Shown: positions 36,099-45,399, counted from the first letter of the stretch. The stretch: 64,000 nt of DNA from UBA6168 sp041752395 (GCA_041752395.1 JBGSWN010000224.1:28575-92574); one strand, 5' to 3'. Translations and numbers: made by a program. The notes: generated from the sequence alone by a model not told the origin.

Positions 36099-37202
36099 TT
36101 AACAAAGCACATAACGTTTGCCGGGCAATGACCGCACCAGGCCCTTGAACTCAAGGTTCAACAGCAGCGAGGCCAAGTCACCTTGGGCAATCTTGGAGGC
36201 GTAGCTCAACTGGTCCACACCCGCCTCCTCTTCTTTTTGAATCAAATCCACCACGAGTTTCTCCTGGTCGGTCAGTTCATCAAAGAGGCGGCCTTGGGTG
36301 GCTTGCGGTACAATCCCATCGCCTTCCGCAGCCCAACGCATCGTATTCGCCAAGTCTTCGACGCTTTCGAGGAGGTTGGCCATGCTCTTTTTAATCAAAA
36401 AATTGCAGCCTTGCGAAAACTTGTCCTTCACCCTGCCCGGCACGGCGAATACATCCCGACCGTAACCAATGGCCTGCTGCACGGTAATGATGGAGCCACC
36501 CCGCTGCGCCGATTCAACGACAATTAGCGCATCGCATAAGCCAGCCACAATCCGATTTCGCATCGGAAAGTTCTCCCGGTCTGGCCCCACATGGCTGGCA
36601 AATTCGGTAAGCAAGCCACCATGTTCGGCCATTTCCAAGGCTACCTTTCGGTGCTGGGCGGGGTAAATATTGGCGAGGCCATGCCCCAAAACTGCCACTG
36701 TTTCGAGGCCGACATCCAAGCTTTTTTTATGCGCAGCAACATCAATTCCGTAAGCTAATCCACTGATAATCAATGGATTAAAAACCTTAAGGCCATCCAC
36801 CAATTCTTCGCAAATATGGAGGCCATTGGGCGTTGGGGTACGGGTGCCGACAATGCCCACGGTGCGGTAGTGGTTGAGGTCGGCATTGCCACGGTAGTAA
36901 AGCATGACCGGGGCATCGTGCAAGTTTCGGAGGCGTTGGGGGAAATTTTTATGCAAATAAAAAAGCGGTGTGATGCCATGCGTTTCGATAAAGGTCAGTT
37001 CTTTTTCGGCAGCTTCAAGCACCGCCTTTTCGGCAACATTGGTGGCAATGACTTCGCCGATATTGGGAATTTTGAGCAAATTCGATTTTTTTGCCTCAAA
37101 AACCCCTCTAGCGCCACCGCAGTAGCTAACCAACAGCTTGGCCGTCACCGCGCCCACCATTGGGATTTTGGTCAATGCTACTTTGTAAAGCAGGTCATTC
37201 AT
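36099..37202 (-). CDS. dprA: DNA-processing protein DprA
   Basis: 367 residues from ATG 37202. An N-terminal helix-hairpin-helix/SAM-like part (LLKIPNIGEVIATNV), the Rossmann-like DprA domain (VGIVGTRTPTPNG, IISGLAYGIDVAAH, VAVLGHGL, FPMRNRIVAGL) and a C-terminal winged-helix segment (about 300-365) are present. DprA loads RecA on incoming single-stranded DNA in natural transformation. It is separated from the phosphatase by 43 bp on the same strand. Confidence 0.93.
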   Translation of the reverse strand: MNDLLYKVALTKIPMVGAVTAKLLVSYCGGARGVFEAKKSNLLKIPNIGEVIATNVAEKAVLEAAEKELTFIETHGITPLFYLHKNFPQRLRNLHDAPVMLYYRGNADLNHYRTVGIVGTRTPTPNGLHICEELVDGLKVFNPLIISGLAYGIDVAAHKKSLDVGLETVAVLGHGLANIYPAQHRKVALEMAEHGGLLTEFASHVGPDRENFPMRNRIVAGLCDALIVVESAQRGGSIITVQQAIGYGRDVFAVPGRVKDKFSQGCNFLIKKSMANLLESVEDLANTMRWAAEGDGIVPQATQGRLFDELTDQEKLVVDLIQKEEEAGVDQLSYASKIAQGDLASLLLNLEFKGLVRSLPGKRYVLC

Positions 37203-37318
37203 TACTTTTGCGAGGAATTTATATTTCTCATAGTTTTGGTTGCTTTTTTGCAATTCAAGAAAAACAAAAAAGCAATTTTACGGACGAACTGCAAACTTAA
37301 TTCAAACCCTCAAATAAG

Positions 37319-37933
37319 ATGAAAGGACTGTTATCTAAAGTTGAATATATCGTCATTGGTGTGCTGGCACTCATTTTCCTGATGTGGACCGCCTCCAAAT
37401 GCAATGCCCACAAAGCGGAAGCACAAAGCGCCGAGGCCATCGAAGCACAGGAAGACAGCCTCGCCCAAGCTGCCAATAAACCTGCGAGCGCCTTGCCGCC
37501 CATCGTGGAGCAGCCAGCTCAACAGCCAGCTGCGCCAGCCTCCAACCCTGGCACCTACACCCCCATCAATGGCGAGCCCGCTACCACCGCTACCCCGGCT
37601 GCGAATGGAACGGTTGGCACACAAACTGCCACACCACAAACCGCCACTCCGAAGGAGGCTACTGGCGGCGGCTCTAAACTCTACGTCACCATTGACAAGT
37701 TGAAAGTACGCAAAACGCCCGGCCTGAAAGGCGAACTGCTCGGCGAACTCAAGCTCTTCGACGAGGTAACTTACATGAACGAAGTGACCGACTCTACCTA
37801 CGTTGTGAACCTTGGCAAGGAAAAAGCTGATGAGCCTTATGTGAAAATCAAGACAAAACGAGGAACCGTGGGCTGGGTGTACGGTGCTGGCGTTCACTAC
37901 GTGAAGAAAAAACGGAGCGGCGTTTTGGAATAA
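37319..37933 (+). CDS. Membrane-anchored SH3-domain protein
   Basis: 204 residues. One transmembrane helix (about 8-25) anchors the N-terminus; a Pro/Ala/Thr-rich linker (about 45-115) leads to a bacterial SH3 domain (about 120-195: YVTIDKLKVRKTPGLKGELL, TKRGTVGWVYGAGV). Such proteins probably bind peptidoglycan. It is divergent from dprA, 116 bp apart. The gene ends next to a long heptamer-repeat block. Confidence 0.82.
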   Translation: MKGLLSKVEYIVIGVLALIFLMWTASKCNAHKAEAQSAEAIEAQEDSLAQAANKPASALPPIVEQPAQQPAAPASNPGTYTPINGEPATTATPAANGTVGTQTATPQTATPKEATGGGSKLYVTIDKLKVRKTPGLKGELLGELKLFDEVTYMNEVTDSTYVVNLGKEKADEPYVKIKTKRGTVGWVYGAGVHYVKKKRSGVLE

Positions 37934-37996
37934 AAGCTACGAGCTGTGAGTTTCGAGCTACGAGTTGCTCGAAGCTCATGGCTATTGACTCGCAAC
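37934..37996. repeat. Nine-unit heptamer repeat encoding the end of the response regulator
   Basis: Units AAGCTAC, GAGCTGT, GAGTTTC, GAGCTAC, GAGTTGC, TCGAAGC, TCATGGC, TATTGAC and TCGCAAC stay in phase. The stop (37982-37984) and last codons of the response regulator lie inside it. It resembles the 22245 and 62439 blocks. Confidence 0.8.
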
Positions 37997-38686
37997 TTCC
38001 AAGACAAACCCACTTCCGTGCAAATTCGCAATGCTCACCTTGGGGTCTTGCGCCAAATATTTGCGAAGCCGAGAGATGAAAACGTCCATGCTCTTGCGGG
38101 CGAGGAAGTCGTTGCGGCCCCAGATTTTTTCGAGCACCCATTCCCGCTGAAGGAGTTGGCCGCTTTTTTCACAAAGCATTTTTAGCAGACGGGCCTCCAT
38201 TTCTGTCAAGATGGTCACCTGCCCGCCGAGTTGCAGTCGGCATTTTTCACTATCAAAAATATAGTCGCCTACTTGGAAAACCGTCCGAACTTCGTTGTCG
38301 GATGCACCCTCCTGCCCCGGCGCAGTCCGTTTCAACACGGCCTGAATCCGCACCACTAGTTCTTCCTCGTTCACTGGTTTTTTAATGTAATCGTCGGCAC
38401 CCGCCTTGAAGCCCCGCACCACATCGGCATGAAGTGACTTGGCGGTGAGGAAAATAATGGGCAAATCTGCTCGACGGTTGCGGAGCAATTCAGCGACCGT
38501 GAATCCATCAAGTGCGGGCATCATCACGTCGAGGAGGCAGAGGTCGAAGTGGTCGGCGTTGAATTGGCGAAGGCCGTCCACGCCGTCCTTTGCCCAAGCG
38601 ATCTCAAAATCACGGCTGCGCAAAAACTCGCCAAGCAGGAAACCCAGCGTTTCATCGTCTTCGACCAAGAGTATTTTAGGCGTCAT
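37982..38686 (-). CDS. OmpR-family response regulator
   Basis: 234 residues. A receiver domain (1-120) with E9-D10-D11, phospho-acceptor D53 (LLDVMMP) and the KP pair in YIKKPVNEEEL, plus a winged-helix DNA-binding domain (about 135-232, VLEKIWGRNDF, DVFISRLRKYL). No histidine kinase is adjacent, so it is an orphan here. The last residues (EVASQ) and the stop codon are encoded by the heptamer repeat at 37934-37996, which suggests the repeat has replaced the original gene end. Confidence 0.92.
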   Translation of the reverse strand: MTPKILLVEDDETLGFLLGEFLRSRDFEIAWAKDGVDGLRQFNADHFDLCLLDVMMPALDGFTVAELLRNRRADLPIIFLTAKSLHADVVRGFKAGADDYIKKPVNEEELVVRIQAVLKRTAPGQEGASDNEVRTVFQVGDYIFDSEKCRLQLGGQVTILTEMEARLLKMLCEKSGQLLQREWVLEKIWGRNDFLARKSMDVFISRLRKYLAQDPKVSIANLHGSGFVLEVASQ

Positions 38687-38712
38687 CGCAAAAGAGTTGA
38701 AGGGTGTAATAG

Positions 38713-38720
38713 TACCTTTG
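38713..38720 (+). promoter_or_regulatory. Possible Bacteroidota -7 box upstream of ribA
   Basis: TACCTTTG fits TAnnTTTG, 76 bp before the ribA start. No properly spaced -33 TTG was found, so support is weak. Confidence 0.25.
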
Positions 38721-38795
38721 CAAACTTAAAGCCCGAAAGGGTGTTTTTGTGCGGCTGGCCAAAGTGCCAATAAGCCAATCTGCCAATACGCTAAC

Positions 38796-39377
38796 ATGCA
38801 ACGACAAGTACAGGCTTTTTTGCCAACTGATTGGGGAAATTTTAACATTCTCGCCTACGCCAATTCACCGGATGAACTGACGCCGCATCTCGTTTTGGTG
38901 CATGAAAAACTGGATACCACGCAGCCCGTCCTCGTCCGCATCCACTCCGAGTGCATGACCGGCGATGTTTTCCACTCCCGCCGGTGCGACTGCGGCGAGC
39001 AACTTGAGCGTGCGCTTGAACTCGCTGCCGAACAAGGCGGCGTCGTGATTTACCTTCGGCAAGAAGGCCGTGGCATCGGCCTCATCAATAAACTCAAAGC
39101 TTACAACCTTCAGGATAAAGGTTTCGATACCGCCACCGCCAATACCCACCTCGGCTTCGAAGTGGATTCCCGGCACTACGGCCTCGCCGTGGAAATCCTG
39201 CATGACCTCGGCATCCAGCAAATTCGCCTACTCACCAACAACCCGCTTAAATTGGAAGAATTGGAGAAGGCTGGCGTCAACGTGGTCAGCCGGGAGCCGC
39301 TCATTATCCAACCCAAAAAGGAAAACGCCGCCTACCTGCGCACAAAGCGGGAATTGATGGGACACCTGCTAAAATAA
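38796..39377 (+). CDS. ribA: GTP cyclohydrolase II
   Basis: 193 residues. Zinc cysteines C53, C64 and C66 lie in HSECMTGDVFHSRRCDCGEQ; the GTP/PPi region is YLRQEGRGIGLINKL, followed by TNNPLKLEELEKAG. It opens the GTP ring in the first step of riboflavin synthesis. It is a standalone enzyme; the DHBP synthase domain (RibB) that is often fused N-terminally is absent. The stop is immediately followed by a short heptamer repeat. Confidence 0.94.
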   Translation: MQRQVQAFLPTDWGNFNILAYANSPDELTPHLVLVHEKLDTTQPVLVRIHSECMTGDVFHSRRCDCGEQLERALELAAEQGGVVIYLRQEGRGIGLINKLKAYNLQDKGFDTATANTHLGFEVDSRHYGLAVEILHDLGIQQIRLLTNNPLKLEELEKAGVNVVSREPLIIQPKKENAAYLRTKRELMGHLLK

Positions 39378-39435
39378 TTGAAAATGGAGAATGGGGAATT
39401 ATCCATGTGCTGCATTTTCAATCAAATATCAATCT
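39378..39435. repeat. Short heptamer repeats at the ribA/xth junction
   Basis: TTGAAAA, TGGAGAA, TGGGGAA and TTATCCA begin immediately after the ribA stop. A loosely related right part (TTTTCAA, TCAAATA, TCAATCT) overlaps the xth stop at 39422-39424. Confidence 0.5.
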
Positions 39436-40198
39436 TCATCCACACTGGGCAGTGGTCGCTATGAACGGCATCTTGGAGGTTGCGAGCTTCCAAAATTTTA
39501 TCCTTCAAATTATTGCTAACTGACTGATAATCAATGCGCCAACCTTTGTTGCTGGCCCGTGAATTGAAGCGGACGCTCCACCAGGTGTAGTCGTCTTTTT
39601 TATCGGGATTGATGTGGCGGAACGCATCCGTGAAGCCTGCCTCGAACCACTTCGTCATCCAAGCCCGTTCTTCAGGCAGGAAGCCGGAGGATTTTTGGTT
39701 GGTCTTCGGGCTGTGGATGTCAATGTCGGCGTGGGCGATGTTGTAATCACCGACGATGATGAGCTTTGGGCGCTCTTTTTTCAGCTCCCCAATCCAGTTG
39801 AAAAAATCATCAAGGAACTCGTATTTGAAACCCTGCCGCTCATCGCCGCTCGTTCCCGAAGGAAAATAACAGTTTAGCAAGGTCCAGTCGCCAAAATCAG
39901 TGCGCAGGATGCGGCCCTCCCGGTCGTATTTTTCGATACCACAGCCGAGTATCACTTTGTCGGGGGCTTTTTTAGACATTGTGGCTACGCTGCTGTAGCC
40001 CTTTTTCTCCGCAGAATGCCAATAGTGCGAAGTATAGCCCAGTGCTTCGAAATGCGTGGCATCCACTTGGTCAGGTTGCATTTTCGTTTCCTGGAAACAG
40101 ATGATGTCGGGGTCTTCGTGTTTCAGCCAGTCGAACAGGCCCTTTTTTGCGGCAGCTCGAAAGCCGTTGACATTGTAGGAGATGATGGTGGTAGGCAT
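39422..40198 (-). CDS. xth: Exodeoxyribonuclease III
   Basis: 258 residues from ATG 40198 of the exonuclease-endonuclease-phosphatase fold. Motifs: ISYNVNGFRAA, CFQETKMQ (metal Glu), DYNIAHADIDIH, and a final DHCPVWMKI with catalytic Asp-His. It is an AP endonuclease and 3'-5' exonuclease in base-excision repair. It is convergent with ribA, 44 bp apart, with repeat-like sequence in the gap. Confidence 0.93.
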   Translation of the reverse strand: MPTTIISYNVNGFRAAAKKGLFDWLKHEDPDIICFQETKMQPDQVDATHFEALGYTSHYWHSAEKKGYSSVATMSKKAPDKVILGCGIEKYDREGRILRTDFGDWTLLNCYFPSGTSGDERQGFKYEFLDDFFNWIGELKKERPKLIIVGDYNIAHADIDIHSPKTNQKSSGFLPEERAWMTKWFEAGFTDAFRHINPDKKDDYTWWSVRFNSRASNKGWRIDYQSVSNNLKDKILEARNLQDAVHSDHCPVWMKIDI

Positions 40199-40320
40199 TG
40201 AATCTTGTTTTTTGCAAACATAGCGATTAAGTAAAAATGACAAAGAACAAAGTAAAAAATGCGAGTCTATGCTGTAACTTTCGCCTGTTTTAAAAAGTAT
40301 TCATCAAAAAATAAGCACTC

Positions 40321-41145
40321 ATGTCTGTCGCAACTTTAGACCTTTCTGTACTCGACGAGCCATTTCAACTCTCACCTGAGCAGATTGATTTTTACCGGGA
40401 ACATAATTTCATAAAACTAAAGCAGGTATTCCCACCCGATCTGCTCGAACATTTCGGTCAAGTTATTTCCCAAAAAGTGCAGGAACTCAACACCCAGCAC
40501 CTGCCGATGGCCGAGCGGGACACCTACGGCAAGGCGTTCCTCCAAATCATGAACATCTGGACGAAAAGCGAGGAGGTGCGCCGCTTCGTGTTCGGCAAGC
40601 GGCTGGCCCGCATCGCCACCGAGCTGATGGGCGTTCGGGGCGTGCGCATGTACCACGACCAAGCGCTGTTCAAAGAGCCGGGCGGCGGCTTCACACCTTG
40701 GCATGCCGACCAATATTATTGGCCGCTGGCCAACGACAACACCGTGACCGCCTGGGTGCCCATGCAGCCTGTGCCGCTGGAAATGGGGCCGCTGGAGTTC
40801 AGCGCTGGCAGCCAACGCATCCCGATGGGCCGCAACCTGAAAATCAGCGACGACAGCGAGGCGTATATCCAGAAAACATTGAGAATCAACGACTTCGAGC
40901 ATGTCGTCAAGCCGTTCGAGCTGGGCGAGGTGAGCTTCCACAGCGGCTGGGTCTTCCATCGGGCAGGCGCCAACCTCACTGACCAGATACGGCAGGTGAT
41001 GACGGTCATCTACATGGACAAGGACATGAAACTGAAGGCGCCGGAGAACCCAAATCAGCAAAATGATTGGGAAACTTGGTGTCCGGGGGCGGTGATTGAT
41101 GAGGTGATTGACACGGCGATCAATCCGGTAGTGTTTGAGTGGTAG
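40321..41145 (+). CDS. Phytanoyl-CoA dioxygenase (PhyH) family protein
   Basis: 274 residues. The Fe(II) triad is suggested by H128-A-D130 (PWHADQYYWPL) and a distal His in SFHSGWVFHRAGAN; the R there would bind 2-oxoglutarate. The family hydroxylates diverse small molecules, including phytanoyl-CoA, ectoine and natural-product precursors. The substrate is not deducible. The gene has no obvious operon partner; the next gene encodes an outer membrane protein. Confidence 0.88.
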   Translation: MSVATLDLSVLDEPFQLSPEQIDFYREHNFIKLKQVFPPDLLEHFGQVISQKVQELNTQHLPMAERDTYGKAFLQIMNIWTKSEEVRRFVFGKRLARIATELMGVRGVRMYHDQALFKEPGGGFTPWHADQYYWPLANDNTVTAWVPMQPVPLEMGPLEFSAGSQRIPMGRNLKISDDSEAYIQKTLRINDFEHVVKPFELGEVSFHSGWVFHRAGANLTDQIRQVMTVIYMDKDMKLKAPENPNQQNDWETWCPGAVIDEVIDTAINPVVFEW

Positions 41146-41271
41146 CCGCATTTTTATCCAAAAATTCATCCAGTAAGGAACTGGGTTTCAAAAATGGTCA
41201 GCACAGAAACTTTTATCAGGCCATAAAGTAGGCTAATTTACGTTTGTTACCCAAACCCGACCACAGGCTGG

Positions 41272-44200
41272 ATGAGCAGAAGTTTCTACATTTTCCTTTT
41301 GGCAATATTGCCCACGCTGGCCGCTGCGCAAATCTCGAACCTGCGCAGCAAGACCATTCCCGTGCTTAACCTGCCGCAGCTGTTGGACACACTCACCGTC
41401 GTGCCCGGTTCCGTTGAAGTTTCCGATGCCGCAACGGGTGAGCGCATCTCCCCCCAATTTTATACCCTAAAAAACAACCGAATCCAATTCGACACCTCAA
41501 TTATTAATTATCAATTATCAATTATCAATTACCGTGTCCTCCCCTTCAACCTCGCCGCCCCCATCGTCCGCTTGGATACTTCTGTTTTGAAAAAGCCCGG
41601 CGACCGCCTCATCGGATATGCCTATGACCCCTACGCCGACGAGCAGCGGCCTTTGCTGCCGCAACGAGGTCTTGATTACAACGGCAACTACACCCGTGGG
41701 CTTTCCTTCGGAAACAACCAAAACCTGGTGCTCAACTCGCAGTTCAACCTGCAAATGGCGGGCACCCTCGGCGACCTCGAAATCCTCGCCGCCATCACCG
41801 ACAACAACATCCCGCTACAGCCGGAAGGCAATACACAGCAGCTCCGGGAGTTCGACAAGATTTTCATCCAAGTCTCAAAAAACCAAACCAAGCTCATCGC
41901 TGGTGACTATGAACTGGCCAAGCCGAACGGGTATTTCATGAATTATTTCAAAAAACTGCAGGGCGCTACTTTTAGTCGGCAGTGGACAATAAAAAGTGGG
42001 CAGTCGGCAGTCGGCAGTCGGCAGTCGGGGACTGGAAAACTCACAGCGCCGGGTCCGATGCTTGAAACTAAAGCCTCTGCCGCCATTGCTAGGGGAAAAT
42101 TTGCCCGAAACAACCTCACTGCACAGGAAGGAAACCAAGGCCCCTACCGCTTGGAAGGCGCTGAGGGTGAGCGGTTTATCATCGTGTTGAGCGGCACGGA
42201 GAAGGTTTTCGTGGATGGAAAACTCCAAGTGCGTGGCCTCGATGCCGATTATGTGATTGACTACAACGCCGGACACGTCACTTTCACCAATCGCCGCCTC
42301 ATTACGAAGGACAGCCGCATCGTCGTCGAATTCGACTACAACACACAGGACTACCAGCGCTCGCTCTACGCTTTCAATTCGGAGTGGCAGGGGAAAAACT
42401 ACCGTCTTTACCTCAACACCTACTCCGAGCAGGATGGCAAACAACCTATTGATGACGACTTCTCGCAGTCTGAATTGGAGGTGCTCCGCAATGCCGGAGA
42501 TAGTTCCCTCAACGCCGTCGTCAGCGCCATTGACACCGTGGAGGAATTCAGTGCTTTTCGGGTTTTGTATGAACTTCATGACACGGTCGTGAACGGAGCA
42601 ACTTACGCTAACGTGTTGATTTTCAGCACGAACCAACAACTGGCGAAATATACAGCGGGCTTTTCGCTAGTAGGCCAAGGCAACGGCAACTACATCCTCG
42701 ATACCGAAACAGCCGCCAACGGTCGGGTCTATCGTTGGGTGGCGCCCGACCTCGTGACGGGGCAGCCAACCGGCCAATTTGAACCCATCCGTCGGCTGGT
42801 GGCACCCAATCGGCAGCAGCTTTACACGATGGGTGGGGAGTTTTCGCCTTCGGCAAAAACGAAGTTGCGGGCGGAGGTAGCACTGAGCAATTTTGACCAA
42901 AACCGCCTTTCCGGGTTTGATGACGGGGATAATGTGGGGCTGGCTGGGACGGTGGGGGCGAAGCGAATTTTTGAAGTAAAAAGTAAAAAGGAGAAAGGTA
43001 AAAGTGAAGAACCCACGGAAGGAATTTCAGGGGACAGGCCCCAATCCGAAATCCGAAATCCGAAATCCACAATTGAGTTGGAGGCCAACTACGAATTTGC
43101 GCAGCAAAAATTCAAGGAACTGAACCCGTACCGACCTTCAGAATTTACCCGTGACTGGAACGTGAATCGCTCGGTGAACGATGTGGGCATCGTGACGAGG
43201 CCGAGCAACGAGCACCTGTTCAATGGTGGTGCGACACTCAAGACGCAGAAATTGGGCAGCTTGCAGTACAATATCGGCGGCTTTCTTCGGGACACGCTGT
43301 ACACGGGCTTGAAGCATTTTGGAAAATACGCTTACCTGAAAAACGGCTGGGACGTTTGGGCACAGGGCGATTTTCTGACCACAAAAAGCACGACGGAGCG
43401 GAGCGAGTTCTTCAGGCCGAAGGCCAATTTTGCCATGCCGTTTCTGCGGGACAGCACGGGTACGAAGTATTGGAAAGCGGGGATTTACGGCGAGCGGGAG
43501 CGGAACAGTCGTTTCACAAAACAGCTCCAAAACAACGGGCCGGACACGCTGAACGCCGCCAGTTTTTATTACGATTTGGTGAAAATTTACATGGAAAGCC
43601 CTGAAAATGAGAAGATTAGATTCAACACCAACTACACCCGTCGTTACGATTACGCTCCCGCTGGCCAGCAGTTCGATGCCTCCACCCTCGCCAACGAGCT
43701 GAACCTGAACGGCAATTGGCAGCAGAGCCGCAACTCGCAACTCGGCTGGAATTTCACTTGGCGGCAGCTCGCCATCCGGGACACCACGCTCTCGAACCTC
43801 GACCCTTCCGATACTTATTTGGGCCGATTGGATTACAATTTGAACCTGCTGAGAGGTGTGGCGCAAAGCAGTACGAGCTACGAAATCGGCTCTGGGCAGG
43901 AGCGGAAATTGGAGTTCACCTACCTGCAAGTGCCTGCGGGCGAGGGTACGCATGTGTGGACCGACCGCAACGGCGACGGCAAGGTGCAGCTCGACGAGGT
44001 GGAAATCGCCCCGTTCCAGGATGTGGCCAATGCGGTGCGGGTGACGGTTTTTACCGATGATTTTATCCGAACCAACAACGTGACTTTTAACCAAAGTCTG
44101 CGGCTGGAGCCGAAGGCAATCTGGTTCAATGCGAAGGGCGGAAAGCAATTTTTGAGCAAATTTTCTACTCAAAGTAGTTTGCAAATCACCCGCAAGGTGC

Positions 44201-44916
44201 GGCAGCTCGACGGCGTGAGCGCTTGGAATCCGTTCGAACTGAACGTAGCGGACACGGCCTTGGTGAGCACTCGCTCCTCGGTTTACAACACCCTGTTTTT
44301 CAATCGGGCTGACCCGAAGTACGATGTGCAGCTTGGCATGTCCGACAATCAAAACAAGCTGGTACAGACGACGGGTTTTGAGAGCCGCAGGCAGCAAACA
44401 CGGTTCGTAAAAACCCGCTGGAATGTTTCAAAATCCATTAGTTTTCAGACGGAACTGAACCTCGGCACAGATGCGCAGGGGTCGGAGCAGTTCGAGAGCA
44501 AACGCTACCGAATCGAGTCTTGGGAGGCGAAGCCGCAACTGACTTGGCAGCCTTCGAACAGCTTCCGCATGGGCGCTACTTGGCGCCATAAATTCGCCGA
44601 AAACCGCCTCGACACCCTGAGTGAAAACGCCAAAACCAATGATTTTAAATGGGAAATGACCTACAACCAGAGCGCCAAGACGAGCATTCGGTCGGAGTTT
44701 TCCTTGGTAAAAATTGACTTCATGGGGCAGGCGAACTCCCCCGTTGGCTTCGCATTTTTACAGGGCTTGCAGAATGGGAAGAACTTCATTTGGAGCATAA
44801 CCCTTGACCGACAAGTGGGAAAGAACATTCGCCTCGGCATTACTTACGAAGGTCGAAAAACGGGCGAGGCGAACCTAGTGCATGTGGGAAGGGCGCAGGT
44901 GGGGGCGGTTTTTTGA
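41272..44916 (+). CDS. Very large outer-membrane beta-barrel-like protein with repeat-derived inserts
   Basis: 1214 residues. A signal peptide (MSRSFYIFLLAILPTLAAAQ) is followed by a short beta domain, a block (LNLQMAGTLGDLEILAAITD, PEGNTQQLREFDKIFIQ) like the SprA-type membrane-barrel plug region, a conserved segment (YRLEGAEGERFIIVLSGTEK) and a long strand-rich part with many alternating aromatic/charged strands. It is probably an outer membrane barrel of unknown function, shorter than SprA (about 2400). Three in-frame heptamer-repeat inserts are visible: 41497-41531, 41975-42030 and 42973-43077. The stop codon overlaps another repeat at 44915-44949. Confidence 0.8.
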   Translation: MSRSFYIFLLAILPTLAAAQISNLRSKTIPVLNLPQLLDTLTVVPGSVEVSDAATGERISPQFYTLKNNRIQFDTSIINYQLSIINYRVLPFNLAAPIVRLDTSVLKKPGDRLIGYAYDPYADEQRPLLPQRGLDYNGNYTRGLSFGNNQNLVLNSQFNLQMAGTLGDLEILAAITDNNIPLQPEGNTQQLREFDKIFIQVSKNQTKLIAGDYELAKPNGYFMNYFKKLQGATFSRQWTIKSGQSAVGSRQSGTGKLTAPGPMLETKASAAIARGKFARNNLTAQEGNQGPYRLEGAEGERFIIVLSGTEKVFVDGKLQVRGLDADYVIDYNAGHVTFTNRRLITKDSRIVVEFDYNTQDYQRSLYAFNSEWQGKNYRLYLNTYSEQDGKQPIDDDFSQSELEVLRNAGDSSLNAVVSAIDTVEEFSAFRVLYELHDTVVNGATYANVLIFSTNQQLAKYTAGFSLVGQGNGNYILDTETAANGRVYRWVAPDLVTGQPTGQFEPIRRLVAPNRQQLYTMGGEFSPSAKTKLRAEVALSNFDQNRLSGFDDGDNVGLAGTVGAKRIFEVKSKKEKGKSEEPTEGISGDRPQSEIRNPKSTIELEANYEFAQQKFKELNPYRPSEFTRDWNVNRSVNDVGIVTRPSNEHLFNGGATLKTQKLGSLQYNIGGFLRDTLYTGLKHFGKYAYLKNGWDVWAQGDFLTTKSTTERSEFFRPKANFAMPFLRDSTGTKYWKAGIYGERERNSRFTKQLQNNGPDTLNAASFYYDLVKIYMESPENEKIRFNTNYTRRYDYAPAGQQFDASTLANELNLNGNWQQSRNSQLGWNFTWRQLAIRDTTLSNLDPSDTYLGRLDYNLNLLRGVAQSSTSYEIGSGQERKLEFTYLQVPAGEGTHVWTDRNGDGKVQLDEVEIAPFQDVANAVRVTVFTDDFIRTNNVTFNQSLRLEPKAIWFNAKGGKQFLSKFSTQSSLQITRKVRQLDGVSAWNPFELNVADTALVSTRSSVYNTLFFNRADPKYDVQLGMSDNQNKLVQTTGFESRRQQTRFVKTRWNVSKSISFQTELNLGTDAQGSEQFESKRYRIESWEAKPQLTWQPSNSFRMGATWRHKFAENRLDTLSENAKTNDFKWEMTYNQSAKTSIRSEFSLVKIDFMGQANSPVGFAFLQGLQNGKNFIWSITLDRQVGKNIRLGITYEGRKTGEANLVHVGRAQVGAVF
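41497..41531 (+). repeat. Heptamer repeat inserted in frame in the large barrel gene
   Basis: Five units, TCAATTA, TTAATTA, TCAATTA, TCAATTA, TCAATTA, encode SIINYQLSIIN. The peptide repeats the sequence in a different phase, as expected for a period-7 DNA read in triplets. Confidence 0.85.
41975..42030 (+). repeat. Heptamer repeat inserted in frame in the large barrel gene
   Basis: Eight units in phase: GTCGGCA, GTGGACA, ATAAAAA, GTGGGCA, three GTCGGCA and GTCGGGG. They encode SRQWTIKSGQSAVGSRQSG. Confidence 0.85.
42973..43077 (+). repeat. Two heptamer blocks inserted in frame in the large barrel gene
   Basis: Block one, 42973-43007: GAAGTAA, AAAGTAA, AAAGGAG, AAAGGTA, AAAGTGA. Block two, 43043-43077: three AATCCGA, AATCCAC, AATTGAG. 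Together they encode a charged low-complexity insertion (VKSKKEKGKSEE and SEIRNPKSTIE) in a conserved beta-rich context. Confidence 0.8.
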
Positions 44917-44949
44917 TTGCGGATTGTGGATTTTCGATTGCGGATTGTA
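44915..44949. repeat. Heptamer repeat overlapping the barrel-gene stop
   Basis: GATTGCG, GATTGTG, GATTTTC, GATTGCG, GATTGTA. It starts at the second base of the TGA stop (44914-44916) and is nearly identical to the repeat inside mobA at 56196. Confidence 0.85.
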
Positions 44950-44952
44950 GCC

Positions 44953-45399
44953 TCAATTTGCCCGCCGATCCCGCCCATCATTTGACGAAACCCGTACCCC
45001 AATCTTGCTCAACAAAACCCAAAGCAGCAGCCCAACGAAGGCGATGATGATGCCGATAACCAAGAAAAGAACGCCAACAACAGGTATCACGATGCCCAGC
45101 ACGATGAACATGGCCCCCACCAATGTGACGATGAAACCGACAAAGCCCAGGCTAATGCGCTGAACCAGCAATTTTGCTTTTTGAAAAAATTTGACGGCTT
45201 TGTTCTCCCACCATTTGCGCAGCTTGCCCTTGCTTTTTTCTTTTTTGAAATGCTTGGAAACAGCCTTTTTGTTTTCAGCTGGACTGGCTGAAACGGCGTG
45301 GGTCGTTGCCTTGACGGAGCTGGACGCCGCAGAAAGGGCAGGTGTGGACACGGCAAAAAGCAGTGCCGTGAACAGGGAAATTAGCAGTTTGATTTTCAT
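44953..45399 (-). CDS. Small secreted/membrane hypothetical protein
   Basis: 148 residues from ATG 45399. A signal peptide (about 1-23) precedes a basic Lys-rich segment (KKAVSKHFKKEKSKGKLRKWW) and two or three hydrophobic helices (about 85-135: LGFVGFIVTLVGAMFIVLG and VVGVLFLVIGIIIAFVG). A small membrane protein with a basic periplasmic segment is likely. Function unknown. Confidence 0.7.
   Translation of the reverse strand: MKIKLLISLFTALLFAVSTPALSAASSSVKATTHAVSASPAENKKAVSKHFKKEKSKGKLRKWWENKAVKFFQKAKLLVQRISLGFVGFIVTLVGAMFIVLGIVIPVVGVLFLVIGIIIAFVGLLLWVLLSKIGVRVSSNDGRDRRAN

Noticed and set aside
37982..38686. Two-component system with adjacent sensor
   Set aside because: No histidine kinase gene flanks the response regulator; the neighbours are SH3 and ribA genes.
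41975..42030. Possible CRISPR or other spaced direct repeats
   Set aside because: Units are 7 bp and contiguous with no spacers, so this is not a CRISPR array.
43138..44397. 419-codon minus-strand frame in the barrel gene
   Set aside because: The plus-strand barrel gene has a signal peptide and a continuous 1214-codon frame; the opposite one starts and ends without context.
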